Shown here: positions 1 to 8,010 of the stretch, piece by piece
Numbering within the stretch: the first letter of the stretch is position 1
Layout: each line of letters starts with the position of its first letter
Assembly (NCBI RefSeq): GCF_000348905.1
Contig: NZ_AOFT01000009.1
Location: forward strand, 1-64,000
DNA length: 64,000 nucleotides
Direction of reading: 5' to 3'
DNA from: Bhargavaea cecembensis DSE10
Lineage (GTDB): Bacteria > Bacillota > Bacilli > Bacillales_A > Planococcaceae
Notes under the pieces: generated by a model
What the model saw: only the letters and a program-made list of their open reading frames with translations
Databases searched by the model: none
Told to the model about the DNA's origin: nothing
Program-made: the position numbers and the translations under genes

Positions 1-16
1 GTCTATTGTCTTCCGC

Positions 17-1000
17 TTAATCCTCAATGCGTATGGCAATTTTGCCGAACTGCGTGCTGTTCTCCAGCTTTTCCATCGCTTCCCGGATGTCATCCAGGGG
101 ATAAACCGAATCGACAACCGGATGGATGTCCTTGTTCTCCATCAATTTCAGCAGGTCACGCAGCTCTTCCCGGTTCCCCATTGTCGAGCCGAGAAGATCA
201 TACTGTCCGTAGAAGAAAGAGCGCAGGTCGAAACGGATGTGATCATCCGTCGTGGCGCCGAATGAAACGATCCGTCCGCCTTTTTTCAGGACCTCCAGCG
301 CCCGGTTGAACGTCGCTTCGCCCACACTATCAATGATGAGATCGATGGTTTCATCCTTCAGTTCCGCTTTCCAGTCCGCATTCGTGTCGATGGCGAGGTC
401 CGCGCCGATTTCAGCCGCCCGGCTGCGCTTGTCCGCGCTTCTGGAGGAAACGATGACCCTGGCCCCGAGCGCCTTGGCAAACTGGATCAGATAAGTTGCC
501 ACGCCGCTTCCCGCCCCCGGAATGAACACTGTCTGGCCTGCCTCGATCTGTCCCCGGGTGACCAGAGCCCGGTATCCCGTCATGGCAGCAAGCGACAGGA
601 CGCCGGCCTCTTCCCATGACAGTCCGGCGGGCTTCGGCTCCAGCTGGTCTGCCGGGAGCACGATCTTTTCGGCCATCGTCCCGTTGTCCGGCATGCCAAG
701 GATTTCGAAACCGGCGGGAGGGGCAGCCGACTGCTCCATCCAGCCGAGGGCCGGGTTGATGATGACTTCGTCGCCTTCCTTGAAACGGCTTACTCCTTCC
801 CCGACCCGGCTGACGACACCCGCTCCGTCCGAGCCGATGACGACCGCTTCCTTGTCGGGCCCGAGGCGTCCCGGTATATAGAGGTCACGGCGGTTCAGCC
901 CGGACACTTTCAGTGAGACGACCGCCTCACCCGGACCGGCGGCCGGATCCTCCATCTCCTTCAGTTTCCATTTTCCCATTTCATAAACGAATGCCTTCAA
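17..1000 (-). CDS. Zinc-independent MDR-family dehydrogenase / quinone reductase
   Basis: Medium-chain dehydrogenase/reductase of about 327 aa, probably an NADPH-dependent quinone or enone reductase in the cytosol. The N-terminal GroES-like half is followed by a Rossmann nucleotide-binding motif PGAGSGVAT near residues 161-169. The zinc-ligand His of true alcohol dehydrogenases is replaced (IGSDGAG, about 55-61), and there is no structural-zinc Cys cluster, so a zinc-free member is likely. I chose the TTG at 1000, which gives the family N-terminus (MKAFVYE) after an AGGCAGGTGG ribosome site. An ATG further upstream would add an unlikely 27-residue leader. The start overlaps the end of the ArsA-like gene by 20 bp, so the two are probably cotranscribed. 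The substrate cannot be told from sequence. Confidence 0.85.
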   Translation of the reverse strand: MKAFVYEMGKWKLKEMEDPAAGPGEAVVSLKVSGLNRRDLYIPGRLGPDKEAVVIGSDGAGVVSRVGEGVSRFKEGDEVIINPALGWMEQSAAPPAGFEILGMPDNGTMAEKIVLPADQLEPKPAGLSWEEAGVLSLAAMTGYRALVTRGQIEAGQTVFIPGAGSGVATYLIQFAKALGARVIVSSRSADKRSRAAEIGADLAIDTNADWKAELKDETIDLIIDSVGEATFNRALEVLKKGGRIVSFGATTDDHIRFDLRSFFYGQYDLLGSTMGNREELRDLLKLMENKDIHPVVDSVYPLDDIREAMEKLENSTQFGKIAIRIED

Positions 1001-1937
1001 TTTGTCCACCTGCCTTAAAATGTTGACTGAATGCCTCCAAATCTTCCATCGAAGCAATATCCCTCGGGAATAGGGGCACATAGATCAGTTCCTGCTCTCC
1101 GAATGTTTCTGCGATCAGTTCCAGGTATCCCCGCTCATGCACCCTGCGTTCCCTGAGAAATTCCCCGTCCGCCTCTTTCGGCAGCACCTTATTGACGATC
1201 AGGGTCCGGACGTGGAGATGATGGCGGCCGAGAAGCGACACCGCCTTCTCCGTCTCCAGGATCGGCAGCCTTTCAGGATTAAGGACGAAGATGAACCCGG
1301 TTTTTTCAGGATCGAGCAGAATCTCCCTCACCCGGGTAAAGCGATCCTGCCGGTCCCGAAGGACATCATAGATGGGATCCTCCACAGGATCTCCGTCATT
1401 CAGCAATGCCGAATAGTTTTCGTTCGTCTTTCTTCTCCTCTCCAATAGGCCCCTGATCCAGACTCCCATCAGCTCGGGCAGCGTCAGCAGCCGGATCGTA
1501 TGGCCTGTCGGAGCCGTATCGAAGATGATCCGGTCAAACCGGTCCCGCTCCTCGAGAAGGATGGTCACCAGCCTGTCAAACAGAGCGGCTTCATCCGCAC
1601 CGGGAGATGCCTTGGCCGTGTCCAGCTGACGGTTGACTTCGTCTGCCATCGCGGAGTGGACAACCCCCTTCAGATTGTCCTTCACGGTTCCGATGTAGGC
1701 CTCGGTCTCCCTGTCCGGATTGATTTCCAGCGCGGACAGGCGCTCAGCCACTTCTGTGATCTCCCCGTCCAATTCCCTCCCGAAAATGTCCCCCGTATTA
1801 TGTGCCGGGTCAGTGGAAACCAGCAAGGTCCTATGCCCGTCTGCAGCTGACCTGAGGGCAATGGCCGCAGCAGAAGTGGATTTTCCGACTCCGCCCTTTC
1901 CCCCGACAAAGATCACTTCTTTGCTCAAAACATCCAT
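981..1937 (-). CDS. ArsA/Get3-family ATPase
   Basis: Soluble 318-aa ATPase of the ArsA/Get3 (anion-transporting / tail-anchored-protein targeting) family. It has the deviant Walker A GKGGVGKST (residues 13-21), STDPAHN (41-47) and the switch-II DTAPTGHT (140-147). It is a single-domain protein like Get3, not the two-domain arsenite-pump ArsA, and no arsB, arsC or arsR lies nearby, so an arsenite-efflux role is doubtful. It starts 13 bp after the small Cys-Cys-ended protein gene, behind an AGGGGGGAT ribosome site, and overlaps the downstream dehydrogenase. Family membership is certain; the client or substrate is unknown. Confidence 0.9.
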   Translation of the reverse strand: MDVLSKEVIFVGGKGGVGKSTSAAAIALRSAADGHRTLLVSTDPAHNTGDIFGRELDGEITEVAERLSALEINPDRETEAYIGTVKDNLKGVVHSAMADEVNRQLDTAKASPGADEAALFDRLVTILLEERDRFDRIIFDTAPTGHTIRLLTLPELMGVWIRGLLERRRKTNENYSALLNDGDPVEDPIYDVLRDRQDRFTRVREILLDPEKTGFIFVLNPERLPILETEKAVSLLGRHHLHVRTLIVNKVLPKEADGEFLRERRVHERGYLELIAETFGEQELIYVPLFPRDIASMEDLEAFSQHFKAGGQIEGIRL

Positions 1938-1950
1938 TCTGATCCCCCCT

Positions 1951-2229
1951 TCAGCAGCACCGGATACCGGTCAGCGGGGATTTCTCCATCCCCATCCGGA
2001 GGTGCCAGTCGTGAAATTTCTCAATCATGTACGGGTACAGCTCCAGTGTATAGTAATAGACCGGATTTGGGATGCCGATCATCTCGGAATACAGGAGAAG
2101 CAGGAAAAGATCATCCTCATCCCGGAGTTCCGCCGCGATTTCCCGCTTATGGGGAAGGCTGATGACTTCCTCGTAATACCGGATCAGTTTCTTGAGTTTT
2201 TCCGACAGTTCGATCTGTTCCACCTCCAT
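1951..2229 (-). CDS. Small 'cory-CC-star'-type protein (C-terminal Cys-Cys)
   Basis: Protein of about 92 aa, helical and rich in aromatic residues, ending Arg-Cys-Cys-stop. From memory this matches a small uncharacterised family called cory-CC-star protein, after its terminal Cys-Cys, which recurs beside CstA and an ArsA-like ATPase, exactly the context here. The ATG at 2229 lies just past the cstA terminator hairpin and has no good upstream Shine-Dalgarno. A GGAGGTGG box sits immediately after it, so the true start is uncertain and could be slightly downstream. The exposed terminal cysteines could bind metal or form a tail handled by the neighbouring ATPase; that is inference. Confidence 0.75.
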   Translation of the reverse strand: MEVEQIELSEKLKKLIRYYEEVISLPHKREIAAELRDEDDLFLLLLYSEMIGIPNPVYYYTLELYPYMIEKFHDWHLRMGMEKSPLTGIRCC

Positions 2230-2230
2230 T

Positions 2231-2258
2231 AAGAAAGGGGCCGTACGGACGGCCCCCG
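2231..2258 (-). terminator. Intrinsic terminator of cstA
   Basis: Perfect stem GGGGCCGT/ACGGCCCC with an ACGG loop, followed on the minus strand by TTTCTT, 10 bp after the cstA stop. The next gene begins right behind it, so readthrough probably sets expression of the small Cys-Cys protein and the ArsA-like ATPase. Confidence 0.75.
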
Positions 2259-2267
2259 TTCCCTGCA

Positions 2268-4004
2268 TCAGTCTTCCGCCGGCAGTTTTTGGTCAATGCC
2301 CCTCGTCAGGACATTAAAGGCAGTCAGGATGATCCAGACCGCAAACACGAAGATGATTGCTCCGAAGACGAACAGAAGCATATTCGAGTTGCTGCCCCAC
2401 ATCGACCATTCGAAGAACACCTGCTGGAACATGGCGATGAGCGTCATGAACAGGAGGAAGATCATCGGGATCAGCGCGACCATATAGTTCCTGCCAAGCT
2501 TTTTCAGCCAGACCGCAATCAGCATCAGGCTGATGCCGGCCAGCAGCTGGTTCGCGGTGCCAAATAGCGGCCACAGCAGATACCCGCCGGATCCGAAGCC
2601 GTTCGGCCCTTTGGGGATCAGGACAAGTGCGGCACTGGACAGGACGGCCACGGACGTTGCAACATGCGCTTTGGCAAGGACGGGCATCTTGTACTCCATG
2701 CCGATTTCGGCGATGATATAGCGCATGAGACGGACGGAAGAATCCAGTGTCGTCGCCGCAAAGCTGATGATGATGATGGAGACGATCGTTGTGGCGACAC
2801 TTGCCGGAAGACCAAGTCCTCCCGCCAGGACGGACGCCCCTTCGACGAAGTTTCCGAGTCCGCCGGCGTTGGCTGCACCGAAGCTGCTGTACGCCTCCGT
2901 GAATGCGGCGGCACTCGGGAACAGCGTCACGACAGCCAGGATGGAAATCAGCGCCAGGATCCCTTCACCGACCGCTCCGAGGTAGCCGACAAAGCGGGCA
3001 TCTGTTTCTTTATCCAGTTGCTTGGAGGATGTTCCGGATGACACGAGACCATGGAATCCGGAGATGGCCCCGCACGCAATGGTGATGAACAGGAGCGGGA
3101 ACCAGGAAACGTCATTTGCCGCATGGACCGCCGGCGCAGTGATTTCAGGATTCGTGAAAATCAGGCCGAGGTACAGAATGCCGAGTCCGACCACGAGCTG
3201 ATGGGAGTTGATGAAATCACGCGGCTGGAGAAGTTTCCAGACCGGAAGTGTCGAGGCGATATACACATAGATCATGAGGATCACGATCCAGATGAAGAAG
3301 GCAGACGACACCGCACCGAGACCGAACAGCCCTGCCCCTTCCTCGCCGCCCATCATGGAGACGAGGTCGACCTGCAGCCAGCTTACCTGGCTGGCGACAA
3401 TTGCCGTGATGTACATGACCGCAAGTGCGATCAGTGAAGGGACAAGCATCTTCTTCTGCCGCTTATAGACGGCATACCCGATCCAGACTGCCAGAGGTAT
3501 CTGGATAAATACCGGAATCACACTTGCCGGATACTTGATGAACAGATTCGAGATGACCCAGGCAAATACTGCATTGACCATCAGGACAAGGATCAGGATG
3601 ATGAACAAAAACAGCATTTTGGCCCGTTGGCCGATCAGCCGGTCCGCAATCGTCCCGACCGACTGGCCCTTGTTTCTGACAGACAGTGCCAGCGTCCCGA
3701 AGTCATGGACACCTGCGGCGAACACCGTACCTAAAATGACCCACAGGAAGGCAGGCAGCCAGCCCCAGTAAACGGCAATGGCAGGACCGAGGATCGGAGC
3801 TGCTCCTGCTACGGACGTAAAGTGGTGTCCCCACAGGACAAATTTGTTCGTCGGAACAAAATCGACGCCGTCCTTGTACTTGTGTGACGGTGTGACGTAA
3901 TTCGGATCAAGACGGAAAATGCGTTCTGCGACAAACTTGGAATAATAGCGATAACCGAGCGCGAACACAATCATCCCGATCACGGCAACCAGAATTGCAT
4001 TCAA
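2268..4004 (-). CDS. cstA: Carbon starvation protein A (peptide/pyruvate transporter family)
   Basis: Polytopic membrane protein of 578 aa with many hydrophobic segments, matching the CstA family throughout, including the N-terminal GYRYYSKF and the following DGVDFVPTNKF region. Family members import peptides or pyruvate under carbon limitation. The start is a TTG at 4004 preceded by AAAGGGGG at good spacing. It is the first gene of a run continuing, past an internal terminator, into the Cys-Cys protein, the ArsA-like ATPase and the dehydrogenase. A sigma-A promoter lies about 110 bp upstream. Confidence 0.95.
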   Translation of the reverse strand: MNAILVAVIGMIVFALGYRYYSKFVAERIFRLDPNYVTPSHKYKDGVDFVPTNKFVLWGHHFTSVAGAAPILGPAIAVYWGWLPAFLWVILGTVFAAGVHDFGTLALSVRNKGQSVGTIADRLIGQRAKMLFLFIILILVLMVNAVFAWVISNLFIKYPASVIPVFIQIPLAVWIGYAVYKRQKKMLVPSLIALAVMYITAIVASQVSWLQVDLVSMMGGEEGAGLFGLGAVSSAFFIWIVILMIYVYIASTLPVWKLLQPRDFINSHQLVVGLGILYLGLIFTNPEITAPAVHAANDVSWFPLLFITIACGAISGFHGLVSSGTSSKQLDKETDARFVGYLGAVGEGILALISILAVVTLFPSAAAFTEAYSSFGAANAGGLGNFVEGASVLAGGLGLPASVATTIVSIIIISFAATTLDSSVRLMRYIIAEIGMEYKMPVLAKAHVATSVAVLSSAALVLIPKGPNGFGSGGYLLWPLFGTANQLLAGISLMLIAVWLKKLGRNYMVALIPMIFLLFMTLIAMFQQVFFEWSMWGSNSNMLLFVFGAIIFVFAVWIILTAFNVLTRGIDQKLPAED

Positions 4005-4113
4005 ACGATTTACCCCCTTTTAATTGGTTATATGGACCCACCTGCCGGCAATTAGCCGCAGTGGCGGAAACCCCTGTATCTCTTTTCGGCACTCTCTCTA
4101 TGTATATGTGTTC

Positions 4114-4141
4114 ATTATAAGTGAAATTTCCGTTTATTCAA
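4114..4141 (-). promoter_or_regulatory. Sigma-A type promoter of cstA
   Basis: On the minus strand TTGAAT, a 16-bp spacer, then a perfect TATAAT. It would give an untranslated leader of about 100 nt before the cstA TTG start. Confidence 0.6.
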
Positions 4142-4175
4142 ACCTATCAAATAAGTTTATGAGTTTTTTCGGAAC

Positions 4176-4205
4176 AAAAAAATGACGGGTCCGTATCCCC
4201 GTCAC
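4176..4205 (-). terminator. Intrinsic terminator of the Nudix gene
   Basis: Stem TGACGGG/CCCGTCA with an 8-nt loop followed by seven T on the minus strand. It overlaps the Nudix stop codon. Confidence 0.75.
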
Positions 4206-4654
4206 TTCCTGCTGTTGATATATTGCATGATCTGCTGCCTGATCATCGGGTTCAGACCTTCCGGAAGTTCATCCGGCCGGAAAAATCGGGCATCGGCCGT
4301 TTCCTTTCCGTCCGCTCTTGGCTCCTGGTCCCCTGCCGCATGAGCGGCATAGACAATCGTGACGGAATAATACTCGTCGCCATTTTCTAGCCTCGTAAAT
4401 GTCTGTGGACCGGAAACGACTGTCACGAGAGTCAGTCCGTCAATTTCGATGGCTGTTTCTTCGAGCACTTCGCGGCGGCCCGCCTGCTCTGCGGATTCCC
4501 CCAGTTCCATGAACCCGCCCGGAATGCCCCAGCGGCCGTCAAAATCTTTCTTCAGAAGGATCCTGCCAAGGCCGTCCAAGACACCGACCCCCACGCCTGT
4601 CAGCAAAAGCGGCCTGCTGCCGGTCAGTTCCCTGAGTTCGCTGATGTATCCCAT
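4202..4654 (-). CDS. Nudix hydrolase
   Basis: 150-aa cytosolic hydrolase with a clear Nudix box: GGFMELGESAEQAG at about residues 46-59 runs on into RREVLEETAIE, fitting GX5EX7REUXEEXGU with a Thr in place of the last Gly. These enzymes cleave nucleoside diphosphates linked to another moiety, and the specific substrate is not visible. It starts 11 bp after the SRPBCC gene behind GGAGGGATC, so the two form a small operon ending in the terminator over the stop codon. Confidence 0.9.
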   Translation of the reverse strand: MGYISELRELTGSRPLLLTGVGVGVLDGLGRILLKKDFDGRWGIPGGFMELGESAEQAGRREVLEETAIEIDGLTLVTVVSGPQTFTRLENGDEYYSVTIVYAAHAAGDQEPRADGKETADARFFRPDELPEGLNPMIRQQIMQYINSRK

Positions 4655-4665
4655 TCTGATCCCTC

Positions 4666-5145
4666 CTACAGATTTCCGACGGCAAGACTATAGGCATCAT
4701 GCCATTTTTCCCAATCAGCATGCCGGTTTTCAGGCTGTCCGCCGTCCAGAAGAATGCCGATTACATCCAGGCAGACATGCCATCCTGCCAGATCCTTCAC
4801 GGTCTGTCCGGTCAGCTGGTTGACCGTTTCCTTGAACGCCAGCACGGTTCCTGTCCCATCAGAGACCAGGTCAAACCGCACCACGTCACCGAACCAATCA
4901 AACTCAACTGTTTCTCCCGATTCAAATCTGAAAATCTCCAGCTTCTCTATCCCATGTTCTCCCATATCGAAAAGGTAATGGCCGCCTTCGGCTGCTTCAC
5001 CCATCCGCAGCTCATCAAACCAGCGGGAAAGCCGGTCATTATCGGTCAGGTAAGTCCACACTTCCGCTTTCCCATGCGGATACCGGACTTCCCGATAAGC
5101 CGTCAGCCCTTCTCCGTTCCTGTTCAATTCAGCGATTTCAGCCAT
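4666..5145 (-). CDS. SRPBCC / AHSA1-like domain protein
   Basis: 159-aa START/SRPBCC-fold protein with the AHSA1-type opening (tyrosine-arginine-aspartate/glutamate strand, then VWTYLTDNDRLSRWF) that lines a hydrophobic ligand cavity. No catalytic residue can be assigned. The start at 5145 was chosen because GAGGGGGAGAC precedes it. It shares a transcript with the Nudix gene. Function unknown beyond likely small-ligand binding or a co-chaperone-like role. Confidence 0.8.
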   Translation of the reverse strand: MAEIAELNRNGEGLTAYREVRYPHGKAEVWTYLTDNDRLSRWFDELRMGEAAEGGHYLFDMGEHGIEKLEIFRFESGETVEFDWFGDVVRFDLVSDGTGTVLAFKETVNQLTGQTVKDLAGWHVCLDVIGILLDGGQPENRHADWEKWHDAYSLAVGNL

Positions 5146-5160
5146 TTGTCTCCCCCTCAG

Positions 5161-5203
5161 AAAAAAATCAATCCGCCCTGCCAACATTTCGGCAGGACAG
5201 ATC
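5161..5203 (-). terminator. Intrinsic terminator of exoA
   Basis: A 12-bp stem in RNA (two G-U wobbles) closing around CCTGCC/GGCAGG, followed by TGATTTTTTT on the minus strand. Confidence 0.7.
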
Positions 5204-5231
5204 CGGAATCCTTCTTAAATTGATAAACCGA

Positions 5232-6008
5232 TCAGGACACTGCCCGGCCTGGCTCAAGGTCGGCCTCAAGGACAATCGGGCAATGATCGCTCCCCATGAT
5301 GTCACAATGGATATCCGCGTTTGTCAGAAGCGGCCCCAGCCGGTCCGAGGCGAGAAAGTAATCGATCCGCCATCCGATGTTCCTTTCGCGGACCTTGTTC
5401 ATATACGACCACCAGGAGTAGACATCGGTCCGGTCGGGATAAAAGTGCCGGAATGTATCAATGAAACCCGCATCGAGCAGTTCAGTCATCTTCCTGCGCT
5501 CCTCGGAGGTGAAGCCCGAATTGCCGACATTTGTCTTGGCGTTTTTCAGGTCGATCTCCCTGTGGGCGACATTCAGGTCACCGCATAGGATCACCGGTTT
5601 TTCTTGGTCCAGCCGCTTGACATGGTCCAGGAAGCGGTCTTCCCATTCCAGCCGGAACGGCAGACGGGCCAGATCCCGCTGGGAGTTGGGCGTATAGACG
5701 GTAATCAGATAAAAAGCCGGAAATTCGAGGGTGAGAATTCTTCCTTCTTCCTGGGCATCCTCATCACCGAGGCCGTAGCTGACAGAGAGCGGCTCGTGCT
5801 TCGTGAACACCGCAGTGCCGGAGTAGCCTTTTTTCACTGCGTAGTTCCAATACTGATGATAGCCGTCCAGCTCCAGGCTGATCTGGCCCTCCTGCAGCTT
5901 CGTCTCCTGCACACAGAAGATATCGGCATCCACTTCATTGAAATAATCAAGAAACCCTTTTTTCACGCAGGCTCTCAGGCCATTTACATTCCACGAAACT
6001 AATTTCAT
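5232..6008 (-). CDS. exoA: Exodeoxyribonuclease III (AP endonuclease)
   Basis: 258-aa exonuclease III family DNA-repair enzyme. The N-terminus MKLVSWNVNGLR, the metal-binding FCVQETKLQ, the central CGDLNVAH and the C-terminal MGSDHCPI are all present. These supply the Mg-binding Asn/Glu and the catalytic Asp/His of the EEP fold. It processes abasic sites and 3' ends in base excision repair. The start at 6008 follows AGGAGCACC; longer forms would read through the upstream terminator. Expressed alone between two terminators. Confidence 0.95.
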   Translation of the reverse strand: MKLVSWNVNGLRACVKKGFLDYFNEVDADIFCVQETKLQEGQISLELDGYHQYWNYAVKKGYSGTAVFTKHEPLSVSYGLGDEDAQEEGRILTLEFPAFYLITVYTPNSQRDLARLPFRLEWEDRFLDHVKRLDQEKPVILCGDLNVAHREIDLKNAKTNVGNSGFTSEERRKMTELLDAGFIDTFRHFYPDRTDVYSWWSYMNKVRERNIGWRIDYFLASDRLGPLLTNADIHCDIMGSDHCPIVLEADLEPGRAVS

Positions 6009-6026
6009 CCTGGTGCTCCTTTCATG

Positions 6027-6056
6027 CAAAAACCCGCCTTCCATGGAGGGCGGGCA
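6027..6056 (-). terminator. Intrinsic terminator of yebC
   Basis: Stem CCCGCC/GGCGGG with a 10-nt loop followed by TTTTTG on the minus strand, just downstream of the yebC stop. Confidence 0.8.
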
Positions 6057-6066
6057 TGCCAGGCTA

Positions 6067-6789
6067 TTATTCATCGCCGAGGTCGACATTGTGATAGACC
6101 TGCTGGACATCTTCCAGGTCGTCAAGCACGTCGATCATTTTTTCGAACTGGGCCTGATCCTCTTCACTGAGCGATACTTCCGTCTGTGGAAGCATGCTGA
6201 GTTCAGCCACCTGGAATTCGGTGATGCCGTTTTTCTTGAAGGCTTCCTGAACAGTGTGGAAATCCTCGGGCTCGGCGTAGACGATCACGCTGCCCTCTTC
6301 CTCGAACACGTCACGGACTTCAATGTCTTCTTCCATCAGCATCTCGAGGATTTCTTCCTCGCCTTTGCCTTCGGTGGCGAAAACAGCCGTTGAGTCGAAC
6401 ATGTAGGAGACCGATCCTGCCACACCCATATTGCCGCCGTTTTTGCCGAATGCTGCCCGCACTTCCGATACCGTCCGGTTGACGTTGTTGGAAAGTGCAT
6501 CGACGATCACCATCGAACCGCCGGGACCGAAGCCTTCATAACGGAACTCATCGAAGTTTTCATCCGAGCCGCCTTTCGCTTTATCAATGGCCCGGTCGAC
6601 GATGTGCTTGGGTACGTTATAGGTTTTCGCGCGCTCAAGCACCATTTTAAGTGCCTGGTTGGATTCCGGATCCGGTTCGCCGCGCCGTGCAGCCACGTAA
6701 ATTTCACGGCCGAACTTTGCGTTTACCCGGCTGGTGCTCTGGTCTTTTGCAGCTTTCTTGTCCTTGATATTGTTCCATTTACGACCCAT
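6067..6789 (-). CDS. yebC: YebC/PmpR-family DNA-binding / translation factor
   Basis: 240-aa YebC-family protein of the Firmicute YeeI type, opening [16 protein letters not shown] and carrying the typical three-domain acidic body and C-terminal [12 protein letters not shown]. Family members were described as transcriptional regulators, and more recently some are reported to help ribosomes through difficult sequences. The start at 6789 follows AGAGAGTGG. Single-gene transcript with its own promoter and terminator. Confidence 0.95.
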   Translation of the reverse strand: MGRKWNNIKDKKAAKDQSTSRVNAKFGREIYVAARRGEPDPESNQALKMVLERAKTYNVPKHIVDRAIDKAKGGSDENFDEFRYEGFGPGGSMVIVDALSNNVNRTVSEVRAAFGKNGGNMGVAGSVSYMFDSTAVFATEGKGEEEILEMLMEEDIEVRDVFEEEGSVIVYAEPEDFHTVQEAFKKNGITEFQVAELSMLPQTEVSLSEEDQAQFEKMIDVLDDLEDVQQVYHNVDLGDE

Positions 6790-6832
6790 GGGATCCACTC
6801 TCTTTCGGATTTGAACTTCTCTGCAATAATAT

Positions 6833-6861
6833 AGTATACCATTTTCTCCTAGCAATATGAA
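6833..6861 (-). promoter_or_regulatory. Candidate sigma-A promoter of yebC
   Basis: Minus strand TTCATA, 17-bp spacer, TATACT, about 45 bp before the yebC start. Confidence 0.45.
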
Positions 6862-6871
6862 CACCGAAGCG

Positions 6872-6902
6872 TTGCTCCCCTACCCGAAAGGGACGATATG
6901 AT
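6872..6902 (+). promoter_or_regulatory. Weak candidate promoter of selD-mnmH
   Basis: TTGCTC, 19-bp spacer, TATGAT. If used, transcription starts near 6909, inside the longer reading frame. That argues for the selD start at 6945 rather than the ATG at 6906. Confidence 0.35.
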
Positions 6903-6944
6903 ATCATGGAAAGAAAAGACTTGCCAAAGAAAGGCCGGGATGAC

Positions 6945-7985
6945 ATGGCTTCAATCAAATTGACTACACTCACAAAAAAAGGCGGATGCGGATGCAAAAT
7001 CGGACCTGCAGATCTCGCGGGCGTACTTAAAGAACTGCCTGCAGCCGTTCCGGACCCAAATCTTCTCGTCGGTCTCGACACAAGCGATGATGCGGGCGTC
7101 TACAAGTTGACTGATGACCTTGCACTTGTCCAGACAACCGACTTTTTCACGCCGATCGTCGATGATCCTTATGACTTCGGCCAGATTGCCGCAACCAATG
7201 CCATCAGCGACATCTATGCCATGGGCGGCAAACCTGTCACGGCTTTGAACATCGTGGCGTTCCCGATCGGAAACCTTGACAAGAAAATCCTTGCCGATAT
7301 CCTGCGGGGCGCAGCGGATAAAATGAAGGAAGCCGGCGTCACGCTTGTCGGCGGCCATTCAATCGATGACCAGGAACCGAAATACGGTCTTGCCGTCACC
7401 GGGACGATCCACCCGGACAAAATCCGCACGAATGCCGGAGCCAAGCCCGGTGACAAACTGATCCTGACAAAGCCGATCGGTGTCGGCATCTATACGACCG
7501 CGCTGAAACGCGGCCTTCTTTCCGAGGAAGATATCCGGGACGTGACGAAAGTGATGACAACGCTGAACAAAACCGCGGCCGAGACCATGGACGGATACGA
7601 TGTCCATGCCACTACCGATGTGACCGGTTTCGGACTCCTCGGACATGCAACGGAAATGGCTCAGGGCAGCAAAACAGGACTTGTCATCCGCTCGGAGGAT
7701 GTTCCTGTCCTGCCCCGCACCCATGAACTCGCCGAGCAGGGCGCAGTCCCGGGCGGCACCAAAAACAACCATGCGCATGTGGCGGACAGCATCGCCTATC
7801 CGGATTCGATGGATGAAACCGGGCAGTGGATCCTCTGTGACGCGGTTACCTCTGGCGGCCTCCTCGCTGCAGTGGAAGGCAGTCAGGCGGACGGACTGCT
7901 GGAAGCCCTCCGTAAAAACGGGGTTGATGCGCATATCATCGGCGAAGTGACTGAAGAACACGCAGGAACCATCCGGGTCCTGTAA
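6945..7985 (+). CDS. selD: Selenide, water dikinase (selenophosphate synthase)
   Basis: 346-aa SelD, which makes selenophosphate from selenide and ATP. The GCGCK motif holds the catalytic Cys (about residue 15) and essential Lys (18). This is the Cys form, not the selenocysteine form, so no recoding is needed. The ATP/Mg-binding [11 protein letters not shown] and [10 protein letters not shown] segments are present. The start at 6945 matches homologue N-termini; an ATG 39 bp upstream is less likely. It is followed 25 bp later by mnmH, so the selenophosphate is probably used for tRNA 2-selenouridine. Confidence 0.95.
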   Translation: MASIKLTTLTKKGGCGCKIGPADLAGVLKELPAAVPDPNLLVGLDTSDDAGVYKLTDDLALVQTTDFFTPIVDDPYDFGQIAATNAISDIYAMGGKPVTALNIVAFPIGNLDKKILADILRGAADKMKEAGVTLVGGHSIDDQEPKYGLAVTGTIHPDKIRTNAGAKPGDKLILTKPIGVGIYTTALKRGLLSEEDIRDVTKVMTTLNKTAAETMDGYDVHATTDVTGFGLLGHATEMAQGSKTGLVIRSEDVPVLPRTHELAEQGAVPGGTKNNHAHVADSIAYPDSMDETGQWILCDAVTSGGLLAAVEGSQADGLLEALRKNGVDAHIIGEVTEEHAGTIRVL

Positions 7986-8010
7986 GCCACGATAAGGAAA
8001 GAGATGAATC

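Noticed and set aside
981-1937. Arsenite-export ATPase (ArsA of an ars operon)
   Set aside because: It is a single-domain protein and no arsB, arsC, arsD or arsR gene is in the neighbourhood; the ArsR-family gene at 36181 has CzrA-type zinc ligands rather than arsenic-binding cysteines.
6906-6944. N-terminal extension of SelD from the ATG at 6906
   Set aside because: No ribosome site precedes it, the possible promoter would start transcription at about that point, and homologues begin near the ATG at 6945.
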